Positions 9,793 to 21,601 of a DNA stretch of 23,190 nt are shown here, one piece after another. Within the stretch, counting starts at the first letter, position 1; each line of letters opens with the position of its first letter. The stretch is from Phallusia fumigata (Eukaryota; Chordata; Ascidiacea; Phlebobranchia; Ascidiidae), in assembly GCA_008931825.1 (NCBI GenBank), contig QXVZ01017402.1, forward strand, positions 1 to 23,190, in the 5' to 3' direction. The notes beneath the pieces were generated by a model. That model did no database searches. It was given only the letters and a program-made list of their open reading frames with translations, and was not told where the DNA came from. Both the position numbers and the translations under genes were made by a program.

Positions 9793-11260
9793 GCTTGTAA
9801 ATTAAATACACAGTTCTGCCATGAACAAATCCAAAAATTATTAAACCAAAAAATATTTTAAAAAACAGCATGGTCCTGATTGTTTTATACTGTGCTTTTG
9901 TGTATTGAATAATAAATATGCTTTATACAAATCAGCACACGGATTTACCAGAGCTAACGTTTATGTAAAAACATAACTGCCGGTGAAGTAGAATGTCGTG
10001 AATACATGTAGTGTAACCGTTTCAACAACCGCTGTTGTCAGTATTAGTGCATGCAAGCACTTTGGCTAATAGGCTATGTATAAATTGGGCTACTCTTCAA
10101 GTCCATCTTGTCTTCCTAACGCTTATGATTCACGAAACTTCATATAATACAATAAACCTAATTCACTGCCTCACTAGTTTTGCTATATTTGCAACTTATT
10201 TATCGTAAAGTAATAATTGTTTTTGATACAACTTTTTCAATGGCACAAAAATTTGACCAATTTATCCTGGCTCAGTAAAGCTTAAATTTGTTTGCGCAGC
10301 TTTAAACTTAACTCGATGTTTAGCAACATTTTAATGCTAGTCAAACACCGAACACCACCTTTGTTGCTTTGCGCGGGATCGTGTTTGCAGTTTACCGAAT
10401 TATATGTCATGATTGGATTTATTATTAACCTAGGAAATACCCCGCCCCAAAAGTCAGGTTTGACGTATCCGCTTTTAATCTTAACTGATAGGCTACTCGT
10501 CCTATTCCATACGCACATGACGACAACGATTGTTAAAAAATATAACTTCCGGTATCAGGTATATAGGCTCTTCTGTCTTTTTGTGTTTCGGTTGTTATAC
10601 GCATTAAAACTCCAAAACATAAAGTCTAAAAAAGAGTNGCATGATATTGCTATCACACAGTAAACAACTGTTTAAAATGTTCATAAGGTCTGAATATAAG
10701 ATGTTTTTCTGTGCCAAAAGATATTGGTTTTGCAAATTAATGCAGGTCAAATTACCAACCCTTTGCAATAAGGCACCAAGTATTATTCTAAAATGCTGAG
10801 TCATTGTTTTCCAAATGTTAAATGTTACATCGTCAGTTTGCTAGGATCCTGATTCATTAGGTTTGTTTAGTAAATATTTAGACAGTCTGTTTAAAACCTG
10901 TCAATACAGAGCTGTGAATGAAAATGCTTTTGGCTACATATAATGTGGTACAGATGATTTTTATTGTGCTGTTGAATTGTTTAAAAGTTTTTTTTTACTG
11001 ACTAACTGTATTGTTATGGTCAAAAAATATACATTAGGTTTTGAAATGTTATGTGTGGTTGCAGTTATGCATTTGTTAGATGCTAAGGTGGTTAAAAAAT
11101 ATGCTTTCAGTTGTGTAATTAAAGTTGCTGTGTTGTGTTTTACCCGCTGACAATCAACAAGACACTACAAGTTCGAGTCATTTGGTCTAGCCTAAAACTT
11201 TACCTTTGTTAGGTGTTACCTTATCTTCAGAACCCATGGTCCTGCATGTTGTTTTTTCAG
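9793..11260. other. Spacer between divergent genes; first exon of the oxidase unresolved
   Basis: No domain-bearing frame is visible. It must hold the 5' region of the unknown minus-strand gene and probably the first exon of the acyl-CoA oxidase, whose first placed exon needs a codon begun upstream. One candidate is ATG at 10517 with a donor at the GTATCA following TTCCG, which gives the right phase and MTTTIVKKYNF; support is weak. Position 10637 is undetermined. There is no clear TATA box. Confidence 0.4.
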
Positions 11261-14200
11261 ATCCCTATGGAACACAAGTTCAACTTCATCATTTGACGCA
11301 GATGCAATGTGCAAATTACTCGATCATGACAACCATGACATGAGAATAAAATTTCGTGAGTTTGTGAGTGATCCCGTGATGACACCGAAGTACAACATTC
11401 CACTTGATGAGGAGAGGGATGTGGCTTTGAAACGGCTAAAACGAATTTGTGATGTGTGTGTAATTTGTACAAAAGATTGGTATTTTGTAAAGTATCATGA
11501 CAACTCTGTGTTTAGTGGAAACATTTATCTTTTCTGTGTGGTAAAGGTAGTGTCACATTAAGTCTTTTCATTAAAATATCTCCTTTTTTACATTTTCTCA
11601 TCATCCTAAACATAACATTTTTGTGTCTGATAAACACCCAATTAACAAATGTATATTGGAAGGACCTATGTGTTTCTGTCTGCAGAAATGTTTGTGCAGT
11701 AAATAGGGGGTGTGTAAAATGGTATATACAATGAAAATACATCATTTTTACCAGGACATACTGCATGTGGAATGACAATATAGTAGCACCACCCATCATA
11801 TTTATTTTTTGTTTAGGTTGCATGTCCAACCTCTTATTGCATTCTTTGTGATTGTACTGAAGTAGTTGATACTAAAGCAAAATCTTTTTTAGGGTGGGTT
11901 TATTTCTGTGCTTGACTTTCGGAATAATCCACTGAGAATTTTTGCTGCCCATGAACTTGCAGCTATCATTGATCCTGCGATGGCCACGAAAATGACAGTG
12001 CAGTTCAACTTGTTTGGAGGCACTGTGTTAAAACTAGGCACTGAACGACATCACGACAAATTGCTAAAAGGTACGAAAACAGGAGGTAGTGGTAAAAACA
12101 TCTTATTCAGAAATACTTACAGTGAAAATATGATTTTTTAAATGTTGGCAATAAATTCTGTGTTCTGCATTGAAGGCATTGACACTTTGGATGATGTCGG
12201 GTGCTTTGGTTTAACCGAACTTGGATATGGAAACAATGCTGTAGAAATGGAAACAACCGCAGTTTATGATAAGGTGTCCTTATTGATATGCTTTGAAGCA
12301 GGGTTGTAGAGTCAGAGATGTTAGGTCCAAGTCCGATTCCTAGTATTACTAGGATACCGACCCCAACTCTTAGTATGTTAATTAAGGAATTATCTTCAGA
12401 TTCTGAATGTGTTGTTTAATGAAGTACAAAGGGTAGTATGTATATTTTACTAAACAATTACCTCTTGTGTTTCTAGGACACCCAAGAGTTCGTTATCAAT
12501 TCCCCTACAACTTTATCACAGAAATATTGGATTACAAATGGTGCTGTCCATGCAAAGCATGTGATTGTGTTTGCACAGGTGTGTAACATTTTTCTTGCCG
12601 AAAAAGGTATGCTTTTTACGAAAGTTCCTAAATATGAGAAATCTGTTTGGAAAGTAGCAGCAAATTTGTCACTTAAACTAAAGGGTTGATGTCATAAGTT
12701 ATTTTTTTGTTTTTCTATAATTTTAGCTTATTGTCGGAGAAGAAAACCATGGCATTCATGGCATTATGGTCCGCATACGAGACAATGACTTGAAAGTGAT
12801 GGACAATGTCAGAGTGGAAGATATGGGCCATAAGTTGGGGCTTAATGGTGTTGACAATGCCAAGCTGTTTTTCGACAATGTCAGAGTCCCAAGGGAAAAC
12901 CTGTTGAACAGGTAACATGTTACATAATATGTTGTGTAAGACTGCTGTTCTTTTCTGTAACCACCTTAAATCAACATAAATTTACCAATTAATAAGATAA
13001 TTTATCTTCCATTTGGTTGGTCTTTACTACAAAATGACATTCTTTAAAATAACTATGCATTATGTAACATCACACTGATGCATAACTTTTGCACACCTCT
13101 GTTCTAAACCAATACATGTAGATTAGATGTTATTATTGGCTAACCAAAACAGTATGCACTTGTTGAAATGCTTAAAATGCAAGGCAGGCTCTGATTCAGT
13201 ATAACACCTCTTGGAGGCCTGGCGTAATGTGATGCCCAAGCAAAATAAATATATACAAGTTTATTGTGTAGACTTGTGTTTAAGAATGAGTGCTGTAAAT
13301 TACCTATTGCAGATATTCAGATGTGGCAGAAGATGGAACTTTTACAACCACAATTAAATCCAACCGAGCTAGATTTCTCACAGTGGCTGACCAGCTGTTG
13401 TCAGGTAAACCGCTTTAACCTTAGAAATAGATTAATTTTGACATGCACCAGTGTTTTTCAGATTAATCCTATTCTTTAGGCTTGTGGGTGTTTAAATAAT
13501 ATTTTAACGCTATTCACAAACTACATAGTACATAAAATTATCATTTTTACTTGGTAAAATAAACCAAAAAAATGCCAGTCTTAGTGCAGCAAGGTTTAAA
13601 AGTGTTATGCTCAAAGCTACCATGGCAAAGTTTTGGCAACCTAAATTTGTAGCAAACATTTTAGTGAAATTATTAGTTTGGCAAAACTAAATTGTGTGGA
13701 TTAGGCGAGCTTTTACTCTACATCAGATCATACATTTGTTCACACAGGCCGCGTTTGTATTGCATCCATGTGCATGGGAGGGGCAAAAGCAAGCTTGACC
13801 ATCGCACTTAAATATGCAGCAACTCGACTTACTGTAGGGATGCAAGGAAAATCTGACATGGCTATTTTGTCTTATCAGGTTGGGATAAATATACAAGTTC
13901 CTAAATTCAATGAGAATATCTAGTGAAATTTACCTTTGCTAAGTGTCCAATTGTTATGGGGCATTAAAAAAGCCCATGTTTATTGCTCAATATTTGCTTC
14001 ATATTTGTTTTATGAAATCATAAATGTAACCTTTATCTTGTGTTGTGAAGTATCTGGTAATGTGATGGTTTTCAAAACATTTGCCTGAGTCATAGCGGGA
14101 TTTTTAATCTTAGTTTGTCATTGCAACTCCACATGTCCAATCCCAAATTGCAAGCATGACTCTGTCTTTTGGGTTAAATTGACCAACCTTGGGTAATTGT

Positions 14201-17165
14201 GGACTATAAATATTAAATATACTTTCAAATACATGTGTTTCACACCCTGTGTTTTTTATTTTCTAAACCGTAAATTATTTTTGTTGACAGTTGCAGCAGC
14301 GTGCATTGCTTCCTTTGCTAGCCAGGACTTTTGCCCTTAACATTGGTTTGGATTATGTGAAAGATCGTTGGGCATTCCAACCAGAGGATGGCTCACAACA
14401 TGCAGAGGTTGTGACACTTTGTTGTGTCATTAAACCGCTTGTGTCATGGAATCTGTGTGATGTTGCTTCGATTTGCCGGGAGCGCTGCGGTGGACAAGTA
14501 AGCAAATATCCAACAGAACTGTTTTTAAAACAAACTTATTGCAAGAGACATTAAGTTCAAGAAAAATACTTTCTAACTAACTTTTTAAGCAAAACCAATG
14601 GAACACCTATTATTATTTATTGCAGGAGTTAGCAACATTTTAAATGTAGTATGTCAGTGTACAATATAAGTCAAAATCTTGATGACTTTACGTGTGATGC
14701 TACTGAAGCACTATTGTGTGTTTCTGTGTTTAGTAGACTTATTGTTATAACCTGTAAAACACTGGTTTAAGCATCTACTTTCTGTCACTCGTGTCACTCA
14801 ACTTGGTGTAAAAAAGTTGGAATTTATACTCATAAATCGCTTAGTGTGCCAATAATAATCACCAAAAGCCCCAGCTGGTATGGGTGGCAGGGGTTGCTGA
14901 CCCCCTGATGGGACACCAGTAATAACTAGCCCTCCAAAGTGCACCTATACAGCAGTTTTGTTTTGAGGATGTTGTGTGGTGCGTTTGAAGATGCTTCCTC
15001 TTTGTGCAGGGTTATTTGTCATGCAATAGGTTCGGTGTCTTCCTTGGTCTTGCACATGCAGCCATGACAGCAGAGGGTGACAACAGTGTGCTAATGCAGG
15101 TTGGTTGCATTTACTCATACATAAAGGAAAATGTTGCAGTATACAAATACCAAAACATTGGTAGTTTTAAAACTTATTTTAAAAGAATACTGAACTGTAG
15201 TTTTCTGCATGTACTGAACTTCGCTTGTTGTCAGATTTGTAGCCAATAAGAAAATTATGGTTTCCTTTCCTAAGGGATACATATTATTTCTTTTTCTTTC
15301 CAACACTGATTTGTTTACATGTTTTGGTCAAGAAAGAGTCTTCTAAATTTCTTGAAATTTCCACACATGATAGATATTCTAAAGTTCTGCACTGCTGACT
15401 TTTTACCTCAATTTACCCACCAATTGACCCACATGTAATACAAGGTGTATGATGCATTGTAAGGATAAACTTATTCCATTTTGTGCAGAAAGTAGCCAAG
15501 GAAAAACTTGCCACGTTCAAAAAGACCGAACCTCTCAAAGCCAATGCTTCTGGTGAGATTTTATCTGTAAAGTTTTGAACTAGTTTCCAAAACAACGAAA
15601 CTTGACCAACATTTACTTTCAGAACCGTCTGACCCAATTTTTCTTCATAATCTTCTATGTTCTCGTGAGAACCTAAAATTCAAGCAATTGCAACAAAAGT
15701 TGGTTGAAGCTGGAAAATCGGGACTCTTTGAAACTTGGATGCTGAGAGAAAGTGACCTAGTTCAGGTATTTTTTTTTCAAAAAATAGTTGTATTGAAACC
15801 AAGCCTTATATCAATGGGCAGACTGACATATATTGTTGCATGTCAGTAAACAACAGTAGGATCATATTATCACTTTGGGAAATCCCCAATGTGTTTTGTT
15901 GGATGTTGCAACAGTATATGATCGACCCTTTGGGTCTAAAAAATCTCTAAAAGGTAGTCTTTAACTTACATTAATTAAAATATACATGCAAAAGCAAGAT
16001 TTTAGATCCATTGTGAGTAAATAACAGTATGTGATACTTTTACGTGATATTAAGTGCAGATTTGAATCCGAATCTCTGATTCGATATTCTATTTTGAAAC
16101 TTTTATATGATATCGAGTGCAGATTTGAACCCAAACAACCTATTAATGACCTGTTCAAACATGCTTAAAAAATCAGTTTATTGGTCAATATTCGCAGTCT
16201 TCAGCCAGATCGTTTGGTGAGCGCTTGGTTAGTGAACGGGTCCTCACAACAATGAACAGTGATGAAACAGAGTCCTCTCTCAAATCCACCCTCCAGTTGC
16301 TCCACCACCTGTACTTGGCTGATGTAGTGGAGCGTGATATGGGATGGTTCATAGCTGAAGAATTGATGACTCCACAACAGGGAAAACAGGTGGGAGATAC
16401 AATCTATTTTTGGGTGGTCAAATGCCAAATTGGACTGCTAGTGGTCTGCGAAAAGATGACTTAAACTAGGCTGGGGTTTATAAAATTGCCTGTTTTGGGA
16501 GTATGTTGAAGTGGATTTCTGTTGGTGGTTCTTGGGCTAAAAAAAGTTTAAGAAACACAGAATTTAAACAACCAGTCACAAACTTAGTTCATATTTTGAA
16601 TTATGTTAAAGATGTAATAGGGTTTTGAATAAATATTGTTTCTGGAAACAAGTTTAATCACCCAAAACAAAACATTTTCCTGTGCCGAACATACATGTAT
16701 AATGCCTAAGATTCTCTCTTCAATCTTCTAATTGTTTAGTGCTGCAGTGGTATAGATAAACTGTGGTAAGCAAACCTGCTGTAGTAGTTAAAGTTCCTGT
16801 GTACTGATTTATCATTCAAATTGGAAAGGTGGCATAAACCTGGTAGATGGGTTCTGCTGTCAACAAAGACAACCACTTGTTCAACACGAAACATTATTGG
16901 AAATTTAAAGCATATTTTTAATGACACAAATCATTTTATTTGCTATTAGGCTGAACAGTTCAACCAATTTTTTTGCATGCCACAGCAAGTAAGTATGTTG
17001 TTGTTTTTTTAGCTATCAGCTGTTTCAGCGGACCTGTGCAAGCAATTAGCCCCAATCAGTTTACAACTTTGCGAGTCTTTCAAGATATCAAAGCAGATGT
17101 TATCGGCACCGATTGCTCTTGACTGGGTGGATTACAATGTTGGTGACAACCAGGGAGAAGTTTAA
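11261..17165 (+). CDS. Acyl-CoA oxidase, plant ACX2/ACX3-like (5' end unresolved)
   Basis: This is a flavoenzyme for the first step of peroxisomal beta-oxidation: acyl-CoA to trans-2-enoyl-CoA, giving hydrogen peroxide. Thirteen exons are in frame: 11261-11459, 11893-12070, 12176-12273, 12477-12578, 12727-12911, 13313-13404, 13748-13878, 14291-14497, 15010-15099, 15489-15552, 15623-15765, 16198-16389 and 17013-17165. They give about 610 residues. The family hallmarks are in order: [11 protein letters not shown] at the N-terminus, the flavin/substrate loop [31 protein letters not shown] with [28 protein letters not shown], and [10 protein letters not shown] with the catalytic-base Glu (codon 15073-15075). 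The ACOX C-terminal domain follows, ending in [13 protein letters not shown]. The C-terminus is NQGEV, so there is no SKL-type PTS1. Plant ACX2/ACX3 use an N-terminal PTS2, and here the N-terminus is missing. The first donor could be at 11454 or 11460 (two codons differ). Confidence 0.93.
12300..12420. repeat. Possible decayed dispersed repeat in an oxidase intron
   Basis: This stretch is rich in GAGTC/GACTC-like words (GTAGAGTCAGAG, GTCCGATTCC). A similar word pattern recurs at about 19355-19645, in an OSGEPL1 intron. I cannot define ends or terminal repeats, so this is only a resemblance. Confidence 0.25.
14868..14917. repeat. Nested inverted repeat in an oxidase intron, possible mini-element
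   Basis: CTGGT...ACCAG (about 14874-14917) encloses an inner GGGGT-TGCT-GACCCC stem (about 14890-14905). The inner and outer arms nest like a foldback element. The GGTGGCAGG-type wording recalls the intronic hairpin at 7913-7930, so both may belong to one dispersed family. Confidence 0.35.
15766..16197. other. Oxidase intron with a 63-bp-spaced imperfect direct repeat
   Basis: Two copies of a segment of about 37 bp lie at 16036-16072 and 16099-16135. Both contain the core AGTGCAGATTTGAA and differ at a few positions. There is no coding potential, and exon phases join correctly across the intron. Confidence 0.6.
16935..16940 (-). terminator. Candidate poly(A) signal of OSGEPL1
   Basis: AATAAA on the minus strand lies about 400 bases past the OSGEPL1 stop, inside the last intron of the oxidase gene. 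I see no closer canonical signal. If it is used, the two transcripts overlap at their 3' ends. Confidence 0.3.
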
Positions 17166-17341
17166 GTTGGTGCTAATTTTCAATCATCCACATAGTTCAC
17201 ATGCTTGACAACCAATTTTTTTCTTCTCACATCAATGCCAGTGTATGGTCCAAGTTGTGCTCTGTAATTGCAAATGAAATTTTTTTTGCTACCTGTGTGA
17301 CATATTTTACAGTTGTATTTCATCTTCCAATAGAAAAGAGC

Positions 17342-20300
17342 TCAATACCTTGATTCAAACCTTTCATTTTGAGGATTTCCACAGATTCCCTTACCAGCTA
17401 ATAGGTATTCCATTCCTGTCCTGCGAAATACAGCATTATGTACAAAATCAATATGGTATTAGGAAATATTAATACTAAGAAATATTAATACTGCAAAATT
17501 CCAAAATCATTTTGAAATCAACTCCTTGTGCTGGTGGTTCCATACCAAGCTATCATAATTCCATTGTCAGAGCACAACTTTGGGGGTGGACAAATAAGAT
17601 TCGTTTCGGTGATGTTACATAGATTTTGAAGTGCCTTGCGGATGTAGGAGTTGCACATTACCCCACCGGACGCAACCTGGATAAACGTATTTCATTTATA
17701 TGCAAATTCTAAGTTTTTTGTTTCTGTATGACAGATTGTTATTTTGTTTGCCAATAAATCCTGATACCAAATGGAGGGTGTTTTTAGGTAAAAAATATCA
17801 TGACAGGCAGCACATTTAGAAATTAAAATTCTTTTTGAAAAAACACGTCACAACAAATAGATAGATTTTAGATGGATATACATTGTAATTGACAATAAAT
17901 GACAAAAAAAGCTGAAATCATACCAATGTTGCCTTTTGATCATGAAGAAGTTTCTCTTGCTTGCAATAAAGAATAGCACGATGCAACCGGTTCAGTATAT
18001 GTGAGGTAAGGGTATACTGAAAGGAAGCGGCGATATTTGCATATTCATCCTCTGAAAAAAAAAATCGATGTATTTGTGATGATTTTAATTTTAACAGCTA
18101 CAATGATATCATACACTTCTTACCTGAAGAATTTTGTATTGATTGAAGAGTTTGTGTTTGTAGACCACTAAATGACATGTTACAATCTCTGATGCGTCCC
18201 ATGGGAATTTTGAATGGCATCTTTTTTCTGGAAGCATGAAAAGGTAAAGTGATCTACCTTATTTAGTTTACAACCAAGTTTACCTATCTCCATGTTTGGC
18301 TAATTCCTCAACATCAGCTCCAGTATTAAGACGAAACTGACCTTTTCGTTCTGCTATTTTCATTTCACGAGCTACTTTGTCAAACACCGCACCAGGTGGT
18401 TCATCCAAAGTGTGTCCAAGTACAAGATGTTGGCCTTAATAGAAAGCACAGTTAATTATTTGTCTTCAAACTGTGAATATGTGAAACCAGTGAATTGTAG
18501 CAAAGTTTAATAATGCCGCAGAAATCCAACAATAAACAGCAGACAATTATACACCTAAGAAATTTCCGGCTGTAACATGGAATATAAGCAGACTTCCATG
18601 TTGAAACAAGCTTTGCACTTTATACAAACTCGACAAAACCAGTATTATCTGCACTTGATTGACCTACGCTTTACTAGAGACACCAATCCCAAAGAAGTAG
18701 ACTTATTTTTTTACTTGCCATGTAAAAGTAGTGAGACTTTCAAAAAAAGTAAAAACATTTTCCTACACCAGTCCTCCACAACCCTTTTTTCAAACATGTC
18801 ACACTTTTAAACTTTGGTGGCACACCTTAAACGGTGTTTACGTGCCATGGCAGACTTTCAAGATAATATTTTTGAATTGCCCAATTGCTGTGACAATCAA
18901 ATTGGCCAAGGATGAAATGTTTTTTAGTGTGTTAGGTTACAATTACACTGCTACACACCTAACATTGCATCATTGTCATAGACCTGTCAAATGTTATTCA
19001 TCACATCACAAGAATACATCACTCTGTCTTAGTTAATAGTTTGTTTACCTAAACCTTGTGAGAGGCAAATTATGCAGTGTCCTCCACTGACCAGCAGTGT
19101 CAGAAATGGGAAAGTGATGTCTTGATTTAATCTGGCTGTTAGCAAATGAGCTTCCATATGATGCACTGGAATAAATGGCAATCTGTAATACATAACAAAG
19201 CTAATTGCAATTCTAACAACAAATGTTTAGCTGATATACCTAGTATTTAAAGTAGCAACTTATTCTAGTGAGTTGACCACTTTGTTGGCTGTGTAGTAAT
19301 TTTGTCAGCCAAAGTTATATTTTTTACCATGGTTTCAAAGTTGGAGGTTTTAAAAGGAGTCTGACTTGGAGTCTGAGTTTTTATTCGACTTGTACTACTG
19401 GCATCCAATTAATTCTTTGTGGCCGTTTTTCAAATTTAAGCAGTGTTGCTAAAATTTATTCTGGTTAGGAAAATTTTGGCTAGTGCTTTTGGGCCATTTT
19501 TTATCTAGTTTTTGTTTTTTTGTCAAAATTGCACTTTTTCAGCCTCTAAATAAACCAGAATGTTGTACTGAAACAGCTAAGAATACTGAGAGTCGGAGTA
19601 GTAATAGGTCAGTATTTAAGGTATAGTAGGAGTTAAAGTGCAACTCTATACCTCTGACCCTACAAATTGTTTTTTTACAAAAAAATTTAATCAGTAAAAA
19701 CTCACCAACTTAAGAAACTTCGCAACTCTAGGACTATAGGTATCAATATACAATTGATAAACATATTTGTTTACCCAGTTTCTGCTACAAGATTTTGGGA
19801 AAACTCCAAACCTGCTCGCAAGGAAAATGGACTTCCAGGTTTTGTTGCAGTTGCTATTGCACTTAGATTCTAGAAGCAAAAGTGGTAAAAAAGATTATCT
19901 TATTTGCTTTGTTTTAAAATAACCCTCCAGCATACAAGACTCTCGACTAGTATCATAAAACCAAAACAGGTAATGTCACCACACATTTTACTGTTAAGCA
20001 AGTTATCTCAAAATTTACCCTTATGTCTCTTTGACCGTGAAGAAAAGGGTTGCATACAAGTAAATATTTTTGTACGATAGATCATGATATTTCAAAATAT
20101 TAACATACATTTTAAATTTTTCAGGGACCCATAGTTACCTGAAAAGAAACTTGACTCTCTTCCATTACTTTGTTAACAATTTCTGGCAGAAGTTTCCTGT
20201 GAATTTTCTGTGAAATTCTTGTGTCAACTCCTTGATTTCTGCACCAAAAATGTTACCACAAACAAAGTAAGGACAGTGAAGTTTTAAAAACAAACATTGC

Positions 20301-21031
20301 TTTCAGACTACAATTTTGGACATTATCACATGCTAATCTTTTTGGTAGTTGACCCATGCTTAATGCAATTCAGCAACATAGGTGCAAATAATGGGTGAAT
20401 GAGAATTCGGTGTGACTTAGTTACTTTACAGATGATACTGAGATAACAACTTTATAGGTTTTGTAAAGATTGCAGGATCACCAACTTTTATGGGTAATAC
20501 TGCAATGTAGTTCTACTATACTTACACAACATGTTCTTCATCTTGGGTGTAGCACAACTCACTCAAAACCTTTCCATTTTGGTCAACAATTGCTGCAGCT
20601 GTGTCATTAAAAGTACACTCAATTCCCAACACCAGCTTGGTTAGCTTTCGAACATGATTCTAAATTTTTATGCAGTTTATCATTTACCTGTTTTATGGCT
20701 ACTCATCCCAACACATATTTTTAGTGGAACAACAATTATAGTGCTTGTGGTTTATAAACCCTTCTATAATCAATAGAATCCCTTGTATTATATGAACCAA
20801 CAAATAATACAATGTCAGTCACAGCAGTCTGCAGAATAGGTCAGCTTTATGTGAAAGACATTATTTTTATGTCAACTTGTGTAACTTAATTTGTGTCATG
20901 GTTACGGAGCATTGGGTGAGGACACAAAATGAAAAAAAAAACAGTTAAAATGGAAACATAGTAGCTAACTGCGATTTACTCACCACCATGTAGTTGCATT
21001 TCGAAAATCCTAGCATGCATTTCGCATGCAT
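17342..21031 (-). CDS. OSGEPL1: OSGEPL1, mitochondrial tRNA N6-threonylcarbamoyladenosine synthase (Qri7/Kae1/TsaD family)
   Basis: The enzyme transfers threonylcarbamoyl to A37 of mitochondrial tRNAs that read ANN codons. Ten exons are in frame on the minus strand: 21031-20984, 20659-20526, 20238-20139, 19869-19775, 19182-19049, 18434-18284, 18227-18124, 18051-17924, 17676-17546 and 17420-17342 (TGA). They give 367 residues, against about 414 in human. The hallmarks are NLSAIATATKPGSP, the metal-binding HHMEAH, LVSGGHC, LGHTLDEPPGAVFDKVAR, NMSFSGLQ, VASGGVMCN and PPPKLCSDNGIMIAW. It ends WTGMEYLLAGKGI, matching the family C-terminus. The N-terminus (MHAKCMLGFSKCNYMV) is short and basic, compatible with a mitochondrial presequence; a start at 21016 is also possible. 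The usual GIETSCDDT signature reads GIECTFNDT, and the following GG-[IV]-P segment is not recognisable. The HR of the next helix (KIHRKLLPEIV) is kept. Confidence 0.93.
17753..17758 (+). terminator. Candidate poly(A) signal of the oxidase gene
   Basis: AATAAA lies 588 bases after the oxidase stop, inside an OSGEPL1 intron. No canonical signal is seen closer, so the oxidase 3' UTR either uses a variant signal or runs antisense into OSGEPL1. Confidence 0.3.
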
Positions 21032-21601
21032 CGATCTTGCGCCAACCGGTTTAGCACCGTTGTTGCCGAGCTTTATCACCATTCACCACATAAAATCAGC
21101 AAACACGTGGGTCGTTGTTTACATTTTTGTTGTAAAACGTGGTTGCCCAAGCGTGAAGTGGTCATTTTCAACAAAACCATAAAAATCCTATGACTCAACC
21201 ACCTATTTCATAAAAATGTCACAACAAAACGAGGTAACTAAGCGGTTTATAGTTTGAATGTGACTAACACAATTTTACTTTTGTGGACTTAATGCTCTAG
21301 AAAACACAATTTTTAATCTTGATGTATATTCCATTTGCTGCACCATGATGGATATTTACCATTGTCATTTCGGCGAAATAAAAAATTAAAAAAGTAGTAA
21401 AATTTTTACGCATGGTTGCACCCAGTTTCAAAAAACATTTTTTAATCAAGGCGCACAATAACAAATCATTTTAATATCAAACAACAATTGTATTTGTGAC
21501 GTCTTGATGGGCAGTGTGACGCAACATGAAAATCGTCCTTGTAACGTGCATGCTGAAAGGCTATTTTGCATTTTGCACAACGATTAAAGAACTACAAATA
21601 C
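21032..21601. other. Upstream spacer of OSGEPL1
   Basis: No coding structure is seen. This should include the OSGEPL1 promoter. A near-consensus CRE, TGACGTCT, lies at 21497-21504, and no TATA box is evident. The frame at 20994-21182 on the plus strand is the antisense of exon 1 and does not look real. Confidence 0.45.

Noticed and set aside
14675-14706. Box C/D snoRNA in an oxidase intron (TGATGA ... CTGA)
   Set aside because: Spacing is too short and no paired terminal stem or second box pair is seen.
16736-16985. Extra oxidase exon in the last intron (CTGCAGTGG or CACAGCAAG acceptors)
   Set aside because: Exons 16198-16389 and 17013-17165 already join in phase 0 and match the family; an insert would break the C-terminal domain.
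17540-17676. Premature stop in OSGEPL1 after IAWYG
   Set aside because: Reading straight on gives a stop soon after, but a GT donor at 17545 joins to 17420 and restores W-x-G-x-E, the family ending.
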